Shown here: piece after piece, positions 30,566 through 39,078 of the stretch
Numbering within the stretch: the first letter of the stretch is position 1
How the letters are laid out: every line of letters starts with the position of its first letter
Translations under genes and position numbers: made by a program
Notes under the pieces: model-generated
What the model was told of the DNA's origin: nothing
Databases searched by the model: none
The model's input: the letters and a program-made list of their open reading frames with translations, nothing else
Assembly (NCBI GenBank): GCA_025356015.1
Contig: JANXYO010000086.1
Location: 1 to 47,845 of the forward strand
Origin: Spirochaetaceae bacterium
GTDB lineage: Bacteria; Spirochaetota; Spirochaetia; Treponematales; Rectinemataceae
Direction of reading: 5' to 3'
DNA: 47,845 nucleotides

Positions 30566-31588
30566 CTATTTCGCCTTCTCGCGCAGGGCCGTGATGAGCA
30601 TCGGGATCACGTCGGCGAGGTCGCCCACTATCTTGTAGTTGGCGATCTGGAATATCGGTGCGTCGGGGTCGGTGTTGATGGCGATGATCTTGTTGGACTC
30701 GTCCATGCCGGCCCTGTGCTGGATCGCGCCTGAGATGCCGGCCGCGATGTAGAGCCTGGGCCTGACGGTGGTCCCGGTCTGCCCCACCTGGTGCTCGTGG
30801 CCGATGAGGCCCGAGTCGACCGCGGCGCGGGAGGCTCCGACCTCGCCAGCGAGGACCTGGGCGAGCTCGCGAAGCAGGTCGAACTGCTGTGCGCCCGTGA
30901 CGCCGGCTCCGCCCGAGACGATGACGGCCGAGTCCTTGAGCCTCACCTTGGACTCGCGCATCTCGCGGGAGACCACCCTGAGGGCCAGGTCTGACTTCTC
31001 GAAGACGCTCTCGATGCGCTCGATGCTGCCCTTCCTCGTCGCGTCGCTCTCTGCTCGGCGCATGACGCCCTCGCGCACGGTCGCCATCTGGGGCCTGTGG
31101 TGGGGGTTCACGATGGTCGCTATGAGGTTGCCGCCGAAGGCGGGCCTGATCTGCATGAGGAGGTCCTTGAAGACCACGCCCTCTTTCTTGGACTCGTAGT
31201 CCCCGATCTGGAGGTCGGTGCAGTCAGCGGTGAGACCCGACCTGATCGCGCTCGCGACCCGGGGACCAAGGTCCCTGCCCACGGGCGAGGCGCCAAACAG
31301 AAGAATATAGGGGCTGCGCTCCTCGACGAGGCGCGTGATCACCCTGGCGTAGGGAAGGGTGCGGTAGGGATCGAGCTCCTTGTGCTGGGCGACGATGACC
31401 CTATCCGCTCCCTGGGCGATCAGCGTCTGCGCGAGGCCATCGACCGAGGCTCCGCAGAGCACGGCCCAGAGCTCGCTCTTGAGGCTGTCTGCGAGCTCCC
31501 GGCCCTTGGACAAGAGCTCGATGCTGACGTCGGCGATCCGGCCTCCGTCCTGTTCAACGAAAATCCAAACGTTCCTGGTGTCGCTCAT
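30566..31588 (-). CDS. etfA: Electron transfer flavoprotein, alpha subunit
   Basis: A 340-residue EtfA. The C-terminal FAD domain is complete: VSGGAGVTGAQQFDLLRELA, ASRAAVDSGLIGHEHQVGQT, and the family signature LYIAAGISGAIQHRAGMDES followed by IIAINTDPDAPIFQIA. The N-terminal domain is normal (VWIFVEQDGGRIADVSIELL). The frame is open far upstream into etfB, but the true start (31586-31588) lies 8 bases after the etfB stop. EtfAB carries electrons from the downstream acyl-CoA dehydrogenase to a membrane quinone reductase, or may bifurcate them with ferredoxin and NAD; this cannot be settled here. Confidence 0.93.
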   Translation of the reverse strand: MSDTRNVWIFVEQDGGRIADVSIELLSKGRELADSLKSELWAVLCGASVDGLAQTLIAQGADRVIVAQHKELDPYRTLPYARVITRLVEERSPYILLFGASPVGRDLGPRVASAIRSGLTADCTDLQIGDYESKKEGVVFKDLLMQIRPAFGGNLIATIVNPHHRPQMATVREGVMRRAESDATRKGSIERIESVFEKSDLALRVVSREMRESKVRLKDSAVIVSGGAGVTGAQQFDLLRELAQVLAGEVGASRAAVDSGLIGHEHQVGQTGTTVRPRLYIAAGISGAIQHRAGMDESNKIIAINTDPDAPIFQIANYKIVGDLADVIPMLITALREKAK

Positions 31589-31596
31589 TGTCTCGC

Positions 31597-32490
31597 CTAC
31601 CCTACGATGTATTCGCGCATGAGTTCGTCGACGAGGGCCGCCATGCCCTCGCGGGTCGGCGGAACGTCCCTGCTCTCGGCGCTCTCGAGCACGACGAAGT
31701 TGACTTTGTAGACCTGGGTGGGGGAGCCCGCCAGGCCTAGCTTGGCCTCTTCGGCGCCGAGCTCGGCGGCCGTCCACACCGGGATCTTGAGCTTGCGCTC
31801 GGTCAGGAAGGCGTCGAGGGCCTCCTCGCTGCCGAACTCGGGCCACTTTGCGAGCAGGGCCTTGTATTCCATGCTCGTGGCCGCGAGCTTGTTCGCGATC
31901 CGCCTGCGGACCGAGGCTGGCCTCGGCTCGTTGGCGCTGGAGACGACGGTGAGGAGGCAGGGGAGGCTGCACTCGACAGTCTCGGTGCCGTGGTCGAGGG
32001 CGCGCTTGACGACGATCGTCCCGCCCTCGAGGGCGAGGACGCATTCGGCGTAGGTGATCTGGGGTATGCCGAGCTTCTCGGCGGTCTGGGGACCCACCTG
32101 GGCCGTGTCCCCGTCTATGGCCTGGCGGCCGCAAAAGACCAGGTCGAAGGCACCGAGCTTCCTCACTGCCAAGGCGAGGGCGTAGGAGGTCGCCAGGGTA
32201 TCGGCGCCGGCGAAGCGCCGGTCGCTCAGGAGGACGGCCCCGTCGGCCCCGCGGTAGAGGGACTCGCGGAGGATCTCGGCGGCACTTGGCGGGCCCATGG
32301 TCAGGACAGTGACCGTCCCGCCATGGCGCTCGCGCACCTCGAGGGCCATCTCAAGGGCATTGAGATCCTCGGGGTTGAAGATGGCCGGCAGGGCTGCCCG
32401 GTCGATCGTGCCCTCGTCGGTCATCACCTTGCCGGTGATATTATGGGTGTCGGGAACCTGCTTTATCAGCACCACCGACTTATACGGCAT
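31597..32490 (-). CDS. etfB: Electron transfer flavoprotein, beta subunit
   Basis: A 297-residue EtfB with the expected opening SVVLIKQVPDTHNITGKV, the adenosine/AMP or second-FAD binding region (FCGRQAIDGDTAQVGPQTAE) and the docking loop region near the C-terminal arm. It is somewhat longer than classical EtfB (about 250-265), mostly at the C-terminus. The start at 32488-32490 was preferred over one 4 codons upstream because GGAGGT lies at perfect spacing before MPYK. First gene of the etfB-etfA-acd operon, with a promoter about 60 bases upstream. Confidence 0.92.
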   Translation of the reverse strand: MPYKSVVLIKQVPDTHNITGKVMTDEGTIDRAALPAIFNPEDLNALEMALEVRERHGGTVTVLTMGPPSAAEILRESLYRGADGAVLLSDRRFAGADTLATSYALALAVRKLGAFDLVFCGRQAIDGDTAQVGPQTAEKLGIPQITYAECVLALEGGTIVVKRALDHGTETVECSLPCLLTVVSSANEPRPASVRRRIANKLAATSMEYKALLAKWPEFGSEEALDAFLTERKLKIPVWTAAELGAEEAKLGLAGSPTQVYKVNFVVLESAESRDVPPTREGMAALVDELMREYIVG

Positions 32491-32520
32491 CGGTACCTCC
32501 ATTTCAGTTTCAGTTGGGAA

Positions 32521-32543
32521 GCTCCCCTTGTAGGGGGCGAAGC
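32521..32543 (-). promoter_or_regulatory. Hairpin in the etfB leader
   Basis: GCT plus CCCC (32521-32527) pairs with GGGG plus AGC (32534-32543, with a small CGA bulge) within the predicted 5' leader of the etf operon. It has no U tract, so a stabilising or regulatory hairpin is more likely than an attenuator. Confidence 0.35.
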
Positions 32544-32555
32544 ATGAGGAGATTA

Positions 32556-32585
32556 CTTATCTAACATTCGGGCGGAATATGTCAA
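32556..32585 (-). promoter_or_regulatory. Promoter of the etfB-etfA-acd operon
   Basis: On the minus strand a perfect TTGACA (32580-32585), 18 bases, GATAAG (32556-32561). The transcript would start near 32549 and have a leader of about 60 bases with a strong Shine-Dalgarno, unlike the leaderless layout of several neighbours. Confidence 0.65.
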
Positions 32586-32614
32586 GATGAGCGGATGAGG
32601 GCAATTTCTACCCA

Positions 32615-33271
32615 TCAGGGACTGGGGGGTTTTCCGTCGAGCTCGCGTCTCAGCATGGACCCGAACTCGGCCAGGATCATCGCCGTGGCTCCCCAGACCT
32701 CGTGGGCGCCAACCAGGAACAGGGGGACGGGGAAGGTTTCGCCGCCATGGCTCCTTTCCCCCATCCTGCGGCGATCCGGATCGACAAGGAGGCCCAGGGG
32801 GGCTTCGATGAGCTCGGCGACTTCCTTTTCCTGGAGGCGGAACGCTGGTCTCTCGGCGAGGTAGGCCACGAAAGGCTTTATCCGGAAGCCGCTGGGCGGC
32901 ACATCAAGGGGGGAGAGCTCCCCGATGATCTCAATCGCCTCCCGATCGATGCCTATCTCCTCCCAGGCTTCGCGCAAGGCGGTGGCCCTGAGGGATTCCC
33001 CTGGCTCCCGCGATCCCCCGGGGAGGCTGATCTGTCCCCGGTGATGGGCGATGTCCTCGGTCCTCAGGGTGAGGGGAAATAGGAGGCCCGAGGCCCCAGG
33101 GTAGAGGGCGATGACGACAGCGGCTTCCCTCCAAGGGGCGCCGGCCCTGTCCCCGGCTCCGGGCCTGCGCTCGGGAGCCATCAAGCCCTGGGCCTGAGGC
33201 CCAGGCAAGGCTCCGCAGAGGGCCCTGCGTACAAGCTCAAGACCGAGGATGGCCGCCCTGGCTTGGCTCAC
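32615..33271 (-). CDS. Nudix hydrolase, probable coenzyme A pyrophosphatase (NudL type)
   Basis: A 218-residue Nudix protein. The Nudix box is complete: GGSREPGESLRATALREAWEEIG (Gly, Glu, REAWEE and G at the family positions). Upstream lies the UPF0035/CoA motif LTLRTEDIAHHRGQISLPGG, typical of enzymes that hydrolyse CoA or acyl-CoA to phosphopantetheine and ADP. Its start overlaps the stop of the tetR gene by 4 bases (ATGA), so both form one operon. CoA turnover fits the nearby etf/acyl-CoA dehydrogenase operon, which ends the same way, but the two are separate transcription units. Confidence 0.9.
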   Translation of the reverse strand: MSQARAAILGLELVRRALCGALPGPQAQGLMAPERRPGAGDRAGAPWREAAVVIALYPGASGLLFPLTLRTEDIAHHRGQISLPGGSREPGESLRATALREAWEEIGIDREAIEIIGELSPLDVPPSGFRIKPFVAYLAERPAFRLQEKEVAELIEAPLGLLVDPDRRRMGERSHGGETFPVPLFLVGAHEVWGATAMILAEFGSMLRRELDGKPPSP

Positions 33272-33858
33272 CGGAGGAAGGTCTCGGCGAGGCCGAGCCA
33301 GGCCCCATCCACCGGGGCGAGCTCAGGGGGGATCAGGCCATCGATGAGAAGGCCGGTCCAGCCGTGGACTTCTGCCCAGAGCGAGAGGACGAGGGCGCGG
33401 GGCTCGCTCTCGGTCCGCCATCCCCCCGCCTGGGCCTCCTGGACCGTGCCGACGAGGCAGGCCATGGCGCGGGCGCTGTTCCGGGCACAGGATTCCGAGT
33501 GCAGGGCGTAGCCGAAGCTCGAGAACATGAGCCTGTAGAGTTCGGGCCGAGCCCGACCAAACTCGACATAGGCACTGCAGAGGGCCAGGACGGTCTTTTG
33601 AGGAGTGGGGCCGGGGAGACCGGTCTTGGCTCCCTCAAGGGCGTCGGCAAGGAGGCGGAAGCCCTCGGACGCGAGGGTCGAGAGGAGGGCCTGTTTGTCG
33701 GCGAAGTGGCGGTAGGGCGCGGTCTTCGAGACCCCGGTGGCCTCGGCGATTCCGCGCAAGCTCAGACCCCCAAGGCCTTCTTTTTCGAGGACCTTGAAGG
33801 CCTCGGCGAGGAGGGCCTGGCGAAGTGCCCCGTGGTGGTATCTCTCCCTTGCTTCCAT
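33268..33858 (-). CDS. TetR/AcrR-family transcriptional regulator
   Basis: A 196-residue regulator with an N-terminal TetR helix-turn-helix (residues about 10-56: LSLRGIAEATGVSKTAPYRHFADKQALL) and a ligand-binding helical domain with PELYRLMFSSFGYAL and a WAEVHGWTGLLIDG segment. The start at 33856-33858 (MEARERYHHG) matches the family's usual length and lies 7 bases after a -10 box; an earlier start would add 15 unrelated residues. It is divergent from a reductase gene, and a perfect palindrome lies over the start of that gene's transcript, the usual arrangement for a repressor of its neighbour. The ligand is unknown. Confidence 0.9.
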   Translation of the reverse strand: MEARERYHHGALRQALLAEAFKVLEKEGLGGLSLRGIAEATGVSKTAPYRHFADKQALLSTLASEGFRLLADALEGAKTGLPGPTPQKTVLALCSAYVEFGRARPELYRLMFSSFGYALHSESCARNSARAMACLVGTVQEAQAGGWRTESEPRALVLSLWAEVHGWTGLLIDGLIPPELAPVDGAWLGLAETFLR

Positions 33859-33865
33859 TATCCAA

Positions 33866-33895
33866 AAGGTAGCATGCAGGTCCCGAGGGGGGCAA
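33866..33895 (-). promoter_or_regulatory. Candidate tetR promoter (leaderless layout)
   Basis: Minus-strand TTGCCC (33890-33895), 18 bases, TACCTT (33866-33871), 7 bases before the ATG of tetR. The -10 match is only moderate. Confidence 0.35.
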
Positions 33896-33927
33896 GAATG
33901 CATGTGGGCAATGCCAACAATTTGAGG

Positions 33928-33957
33928 TTGACGCGGCCATCCCCTCCAGCGTATCTT
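33928..33957 (+). promoter_or_regulatory. Candidate promoter of the NAD(P)-dependent reductase gene
   Basis: TTGACG (33928-33933), 18 bases, TATCTT (33952-33957); the start of transcription would lie about 33964, at the left end of the palindromic operator. Confidence 0.6.
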
Positions 33958-33963
33958 CCCCTA

Positions 33964-33980
33964 TGTAGGCAGCGCCTACA
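33964..33980. promoter_or_regulatory. Perfect 17-base palindrome, probable TetR operator
   Basis: TGTAGGCAGCGCCTACA: two perfect 7-base arms around AGC. Position right after the -10 box of the divergent reductase gene means that a bound dimer would block transcription there. The tetR promoter is about 70 bases away, so autoregulation would be weaker or indirect. Confidence 0.7.
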
Positions 33981-33991
33981 ATGAGGCGGGT

Positions 33992-34996
33992 ATGGGAGCT
34001 GGGCTGCAGGTGGTTTTCGGCGCGGGGCCCGTGGGGGCATCGACGGCGCTTCATCTCCTCGATCTGGGCCACAGGGTGAGGATGGTCTCGAGAAGCGGCC
34101 GCAGGCCTGTGGCCTTCGTGGATAAGCTTAGGAGCGAGAAGGAATCCCGCCTTGAACTGCTCTCAGGCGACGCCGCCAATCCTGCCGAGCTCAGGAAGGC
34201 CAGCGCCGGGGCGAGCCACATCTACCATTGCCTCAACCTGTCCTACGAGGATTGGGCGAGGGGACTGCCGCCGATCCATGCCGCCCTGGTCTCTGCCGCG
34301 CTTGAGGCCGATGCCGTCCTCGCCGTGGCCGAGAACCTATACATGTATTCAAGGGGCCAGGGTCGCATCCACGAGGATGCCATCCAAGAACCGCACACCA
34401 GGAAGGGCGCCCTGCAGAAGGCCCTGCACCAGAAGCTTGTAGAGGCAGGGGCTTCGCGTGGCCTGCGCTGGACCGCCGTGAGGGCTTCGGACTTCTACGG
34501 TCCCGGGGCCATCCAGCAGAGCGTCTTCGGGACGGTGCGCTTCCTGGAGCCCCTCTACGCGGGGAGGAAACCAGGTATCCTGGGGGATCCCGACCGGATG
34601 CACAGCTATACATATGTCGCAGACTATGGACGGGCCCTGGCCACAGCCGCCCAGAGCCCAGCCGCCCTGGGCAAGGCATGGATCGTGCCGAACGACAGGA
34701 CTACGAGCACGAGGGAGCTTGCGCAGCTCTTCTTCGAGGCCGCAGGAAGGGGCAGGGGCATATCCCCTATCCCGAGGCCCGTCCTGGCCCTCGCAGGCAT
34801 CTTCGTCCCGGTGATACGTGAGCTAGGTGAGATGCTGTACCAGAAGGAGGAGGATTACCTCGTCGACGGCAGCAGCTTCAAGGCAACCTTCGGTTTCGAG
34901 CCCACGAGGCTCGAGGATGGGGTGCGCACAACCCTGGCCTGGTACCTGCAGCTTCACCAGGGCTCGGGGCTGATAGCGAGCCTCCAGGGACGCTAG
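33992..34996 (+). CDS. NAD(P)-dependent epimerase/reductase (atypical SDR, NmrA-like)
   Basis: A 334-residue extended or atypical SDR protein. The dinucleotide loop is VFGAGPVGASTALHLL, with SRSG after the second strand, and AENLYMYSRGQG aligns with the VYG region of sugar epimerases. The usual catalytic YxxxK is not found at the expected place, so it may be a regulator-type or an enzyme with altered chemistry. C-terminal residues (GFEPTRLEDGVRTTLAWYLQ) match the epimerase family's GFxPxxxLEEGLRxT end. It stands alone under a TetR-controlled promoter. Its stop overlaps the end of the convergent MBL/CNBD gene by 4 bases. Confidence 0.85.
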   Translation: MGAGLQVVFGAGPVGASTALHLLDLGHRVRMVSRSGRRPVAFVDKLRSEKESRLELLSGDAANPAELRKASAGASHIYHCLNLSYEDWARGLPPIHAALVSAALEADAVLAVAENLYMYSRGQGRIHEDAIQEPHTRKGALQKALHQKLVEAGASRGLRWTAVRASDFYGPGAIQQSVFGTVRFLEPLYAGRKPGILGDPDRMHSYTYVADYGRALATAAQSPAALGKAWIVPNDRTTSTRELAQLFFEAAGRGRGISPIPRPVLALAGIFVPVIRELGEMLYQKEEDYLVDGSSFKATFGFEPTRLEDGVRTTLAWYLQLHQGSGLIASLQGR

Positions 34997-37197
34997 GGCG
35001 CCGCGCGAGAGGCGCCAAAGCGCGTTATGCGGCGCTCGTAGGTCTCGAGGAGCTTCCACTCGACGATGGGCACCTTGCCCAGGGCATCGGGGGGGATGTA
35101 GAGGAACTCGCCCTCCTCGGTGACCTTCGCGCTCATGAGGGAGCTGCGGTGGAAGAAGAGGCTCTCCTCACCAAACACGCCGCCGGGGCCGATGAGGTCG
35201 ACCTCGACCTCCTCCATCAGCACGCGGGCGCGGCCCGAGCGGACAAGGACGAGGGAGGACTCGCCCTTGTCGGAGAGCCCCTCGCCCACAGCCCTCCTTC
35301 TCGAGCTGACATCCCTTGCGATGCGGTTGTGGATGGCGCTCGACACCATCTCTCCAAAGAGCCAGGTGCTCTGGAGGAAGAGGGTGACCTCCCTGGTGCG
35401 GCGCAGCTCGGCCACGTCGTAGTTCCTCGAGGCGAACTCGAGGTAGAGCCCCGCGGGGATGCGCAGGACCCTGATCGAGCTGCGGGCGCGATAGGTGCGA
35501 GGCGAGCTCTCCCCGGAAAGGGCGCAGGTCTCGCCCACAATGGTCCCGGCCGAGAGCATGTGCTGGACCCCCTGTTTCGCGTCGACGACGTCGAGGACAC
35601 CGTTGATGACGAGAAAGACGTCCTCGGCCTCGGCGCCCTTCTTGAGCAGGACCTGGCCGGCGTTGATCTCGGCGGTGGGGCAGTTGAGGAGCATCTCGAT
35701 GTCGTGGCGGGCCGCCTCGGGGAAGTACTCGGTGAGGTAGCGGTCGGCGTGCCGGAGGGCGTAGTCGATGTTCGACTCGATGAGGGAGTCCTGCAGGCCG
35801 AAGGACGCGCTTGATCCGATCTCCTTCTGCGCCGGGCTGAGCTCGCCCGCCGTGTGGCTCAGGATGATCTTCTTTGATTTGTCGCTCGCGAAGTCCTCGG
35901 CCCTGCCGTGGATGAGGCCTCCGCCCGAGTCGATCTTCTTGAGGTCGACGGGCTGGAGGAGGCTCTTCATCATGACGTCGTGGAGCCGGGTCGAGGACTC
36001 GCCCCTCTCGGGGTCGTCGAGGAGGTACTGCTTGAGGACCGAGAAGGGGGGGATGTCGGCCAGGTGGGCGTAGGTGCGGTGGCCGCCCTGCCACAGGGTC
36101 CGGAAGAGGAGGATGTTGGTCTCGACGGGATGGAGGGAGAGCACGGGGAGGACCTCGAGACCCTCTATGTCGTTCCAGCGGTTGAAGCTCAGGTCGTGGA
36201 AATCGAAGGCGGTGGCGAAGCGCTTCTCCGGCAGGGACATCACGGCCGAGAGCTTCTTCATGACAGCCGACCTGATGAGGGGGGTAGCGAAATACTTGAT
36301 GCGGTGATCGGTGCGAACGAGGGAGGTCAGGCCGGCGAAGTGGTCGTCGTGGGCGTGGGTATGGAATATTCCCTCGATCTCGTTGACCGAGATCCCGAGC
36401 GAGGTCAGGGTGTTGAGCACGTCGGGGCCCGTGTCGATGAGGTAGATGCGGCCCTGGAAGACGATGATGCTCGACATGCAGGGACGGTCCTTGTCCCAGC
36501 CGTTGCCCTCGCCTGAATGCACGATCGAAAAGTAGTCGAGCTTGATGCGATGGCTGTCGAGGCGAACCGCGCTTTCGTAGGTCTCGCCCGGGCCCAGGTT
36601 GAGGTCCACCTCGACGGACTCTCCGGCGCGGCGGAACTCGTACACGTTGAGCGACTTTCTCTCGACCGTCACGCCGCCGGGCAGCTCGGCCCTCCCTGAG
36701 TCGGTGCTGACGAAGTCGGCGATCTCCTCGAGGGCGCCCGGCTTTCCGAAGGCGAAGCGCAGCTTGACCCGCATGATCTCCCGCGCGACCTCGGCCTTGA
36801 TCCCGGCGGCCTCGATCTCGGCCTCGTCGGCCAGGCCGAAGGTGCCGCGGGCGATGTAGGCCGACTGGGCCAGGAGCTGGTTCGAGAGGCCGATGAACAT
36901 GGGCTTGCGGCCCGTGTTGTTGACGTGGCCCGGTATGGTCATGCCCTGGCGGTAGAACATCTGCAGGAGGGGGAACTCCGCGAGGTTGGAGAAGGTGCCG
37001 CCCTGGACCGTGACGTCGGAGAGGAGGATGGCGTTAGGGCCGGTCTCGAAGACGACCCCCCCACGCGAGACCTCGACAAGGAGGCCGCGCTTCATCATGT
37101 GTTTCACGACGTCGGGGGGACTGCCGCAAAGGATGCAGAGATCCGCCTCGGGGATGCGCACGAGCCAGACTCCGTTCGTGACCTTGCTTTTATCCAT
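34993..37197 (-). CDS. Metallo-beta-lactamase-fold protein with two C-terminal cyclic-nucleotide-binding-like domains
   Basis: A 734-residue protein of unusual layout. Residues 1-220 are an unassigned domain that opens with LVRIPEADLCILCGSPPDVV. Residues about 221-460 are an MBL domain with the metal motif HAHDDH (281-286, HxHxDH) and further candidate ligands His356, Asp381 and His448. Residues about 500-600 are a CNBD with VGETCALSGESSPRTYRA, keeping Glu and Arg of the binding cassette; residues about 630-715 are a second one (FGEESLFFHRSSLMSAK) lacking the Arg-x-Ala triplet. The MBL fold could be a phosphodiesterase or other hydrolase controlled by cyclic nucleotide. It follows an AAA+ gene by 97 bases and has its own promoter. 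Confidence 0.85.
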   Translation of the reverse strand: MDKSKVTNGVWLVRIPEADLCILCGSPPDVVKHMMKRGLLVEVSRGGVVFETGPNAILLSDVTVQGGTFSNLAEFPLLQMFYRQGMTIPGHVNNTGRKPMFIGLSNQLLAQSAYIARGTFGLADEAEIEAAGIKAEVAREIMRVKLRFAFGKPGALEEIADFVSTDSGRAELPGGVTVERKSLNVYEFRRAGESVEVDLNLGPGETYESAVRLDSHRIKLDYFSIVHSGEGNGWDKDRPCMSSIIVFQGRIYLIDTGPDVLNTLTSLGISVNEIEGIFHTHAHDDHFAGLTSLVRTDHRIKYFATPLIRSAVMKKLSAVMSLPEKRFATAFDFHDLSFNRWNDIEGLEVLPVLSLHPVETNILLFRTLWQGGHRTYAHLADIPPFSVLKQYLLDDPERGESSTRLHDVMMKSLLQPVDLKKIDSGGGLIHGRAEDFASDKSKKIILSHTAGELSPAQKEIGSSASFGLQDSLIESNIDYALRHADRYLTEYFPEAARHDIEMLLNCPTAEINAGQVLLKKGAEAEDVFLVINGVLDVVDAKQGVQHMLSAGTIVGETCALSGESSPRTYRARSSIRVLRIPAGLYLEFASRNYDVAELRRTREVTLFLQSTWLFGEMVSSAIHNRIARDVSSRRRAVGEGLSDKGESSLVLVRSGRARVLMEEVEVDLIGPGGVFGEESLFFHRSSLMSAKVTEEGEFLYIPPDALGKVPIVEWKLLETYERRITRFGASRAAP

Positions 37198-37206
37198 GGG
37201 GCCTGT

Positions 37207-37235
37207 AGTCTAGGGCCGAAATCCGAGGCGCGCAA
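37207..37235 (-). promoter_or_regulatory. Candidate internal promoter for the MBL/CNBD gene
   Basis: Minus-strand TTGCGC (37230-37235), 17 bases, TAGACT (37207-37212), then 9 bases to the ATG. The -35 box is identical to that before the TatT-like gene. It lies in the 97-base gap after the AAA+ gene. Confidence 0.45.
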
Positions 37236-37294
37236 GTTGGGGGCGGGGCAATCCTGGAGCTGCCAGGTGGTCAGGCCCGGTCGTACTGCGCCCT

Positions 37295-39052
37295 TTAGCC
37301 GAAGGGTCCCTCTCCCAGGAGGGCCTTGAGCTCCCGTATGTCCCTCACGAGCTTCGTGCGGTCGAGGTTCTGGAGGCGCTTGGGGACCATCTCCTTCGAA
37401 GTGCACTCGAGCACCGCGACGAGGTTCTGGAGCTCGATCTCGTGGGGATAGGCGGGTGGGACAAAGTCGACGAGGGTCTCGTCCATGTCCTCCTTGGTGA
37501 CGAAGGTCCTGCCCTCCATGACCGCGCGGAGCTTGGCCCTGATGAGGACGGCCTCGAGGTCGGCGCCTGAGAACTCGTGCCTGAAGCGGCGCATGAGGTC
37601 GGCCACGGGGAAGCGCCTGATCGAGAGGTCGAGCTTTCGCACGAGGGTCTCGAAGAGGGCGATCTTCTCGGCCTCGGTCTCGGGGTAGAAGAGGGCGAGG
37701 TGCTCCTCGGCCCTTCCCTGGCGCTTCAGGTCGATGGGCAGGAGGTCGGGACGGCAGGTGATGAGAAACCAGATGATCTTGCCGCGGTACTCGGTGTTTC
37801 CCATGAAGGACGCGATCTGGGAGAAGACACGGTTGGACACGCCAGAGTCCCCGTCCTGGTTGCGGTCCCCGAGGAAGGCGTCGGCCTCGTCGATCATCAC
37901 CGCCACGGGGGCCATGGCCTTGAGGATGGTGAGGACCTTCTCGAGGTTGGACTCGGTGACGCCCTGCCACTTGGAGCGGAAGTTGCGAAAGACGACCATG
38001 GGCACGCCGATCTCGCCCGCGAAGGCGCTCACCATGAAGCTCTTCCCCGTGCCCACGGGTCCCGAGATGAGGTAGCCCATGGGCAGGACGTCGAGCCTGC
38101 CCTGCTTGATCGCACGGGCGGCGCTCCTGAGCCTGCGTTTCACGAACTCGTGGCCGGAGACGAAGGAGAGGTCGTGGTCGGTGTCGAGGAAACCGAGCAG
38201 GCCCCCCGCCTCGGACTCGATGATCTCGCGCTTCTTCTGCCTGAGGTAGTCGCCCGAGATGGGTTTGTCCTCCTGCCAGCTCTCCGCCGCGAGGCGGTTG
38301 AGGTTCGTGAGGTTGAGGCCCGAGGTGAGGGCGGCCACCTGCTCGGCCGTGAGGCCCTTGTCGAGGAGGAGGTTCTCCTTGGCGGCAAGAAAGCGGAGGA
38401 ACTGGGCCCTCACCCCCTCGTCGGGGATGGGTATCTCGACCTTGACCGTCGTCGGGCTCGAGGCGAGCCGGGGGTTGAGGTCGCTCATGTTCTCGGTGAG
38501 GAGGATCACGGACACGTCGCCCCGGGTGAACACAGGCTCGTGGGACCAGCGGTTCAGGGTCACAAAGCAGTAGCGGTCCTCGTCCGACAGCCGCGAGACG
38601 TCGCTCGCCGGGGCCACGGTCTCGGCGTAGTCGATGATGAGGACGATGCGCTTCTTCTGGGGGATCTGGGTGAGGACGTACTCCTCGAGGTAGGCGAAGG
38701 CCTTCAGGGGGTCGTTCGAGAGGAAGTCCTCGTCGTCGGTGTCGGGTCTGCGCGAGCGCATCGCCGTGAGGTAGTCGCGCTCCATGGCCTTCTCGCAGAA
38801 GCTCACTCCGCTCGATCGGTCGTAGAAGGCGATGACGTCGCGGTTTCCGAAGAGGACCTCCGATATGTACTCCTGGATCTTCACGAACAGGAACTCGCCC
38901 TCGTTCATCTTGTGCGGGAGGAAGTCCCTGATGTTGCCGTGGACGATGTAGAGGTTCGCGGTCTTGGAGCAGTACTTGTACGAGAGTTCCTGGGCCCAGG
39001 CAGGGAGGATCTTTATGAAGGGGAGGTTCTTGAGTATCAGCTGTTCTTTCAT
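37295..39052 (-). CDS. Two-module AAA+ ATPase, first module degenerate (Ycf46-like layout)
   Basis: A 585-residue protein. Residues about 20-260 form an AAA-like module without a Walker A motif; RIVLIIDYAETVAP (135-148) stands at the Walker B position. Residues about 290-535 are a full AAA+ module: Walker A GPVGTGKS (331-338), Walker B VAVMIDEAD (383-391), sensor 1 LITCRPD (430-436), Arg-finger candidates near 444-447 and sensor 2 GADLEA (496-501). This one-dead, one-live layout resembles Ycf46-type ATPases. The start (39050-39052) follows AGGAG and removes a non-conserved extension. It lies between a glycosyltransferase gene and the MBL/CNBD gene on the same strand; the target of the motor is unknown. 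Confidence 0.87.
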   Translation of the reverse strand: MKEQLILKNLPFIKILPAWAQELSYKYCSKTANLYIVHGNIRDFLPHKMNEGEFLFVKIQEYISEVLFGNRDVIAFYDRSSGVSFCEKAMERDYLTAMRSRRPDTDDEDFLSNDPLKAFAYLEEYVLTQIPQKKRIVLIIDYAETVAPASDVSRLSDEDRYCFVTLNRWSHEPVFTRGDVSVILLTENMSDLNPRLASSPTTVKVEIPIPDEGVRAQFLRFLAAKENLLLDKGLTAEQVAALTSGLNLTNLNRLAAESWQEDKPISGDYLRQKKREIIESEAGGLLGFLDTDHDLSFVSGHEFVKRRLRSAARAIKQGRLDVLPMGYLISGPVGTGKSFMVSAFAGEIGVPMVVFRNFRSKWQGVTESNLEKVLTILKAMAPVAVMIDEADAFLGDRNQDGDSGVSNRVFSQIASFMGNTEYRGKIIWFLITCRPDLLPIDLKRQGRAEEHLALFYPETEAEKIALFETLVRKLDLSIRRFPVADLMRRFRHEFSGADLEAVLIRAKLRAVMEGRTFVTKEDMDETLVDFVPPAYPHEIELQNLVAVLECTSKEMVPKRLQNLDRTKLVRDIRELKALLGEGPFG

Positions 39053-39078
39053 CGCTTCTCCTGGGCCCGCGGCGGGGC

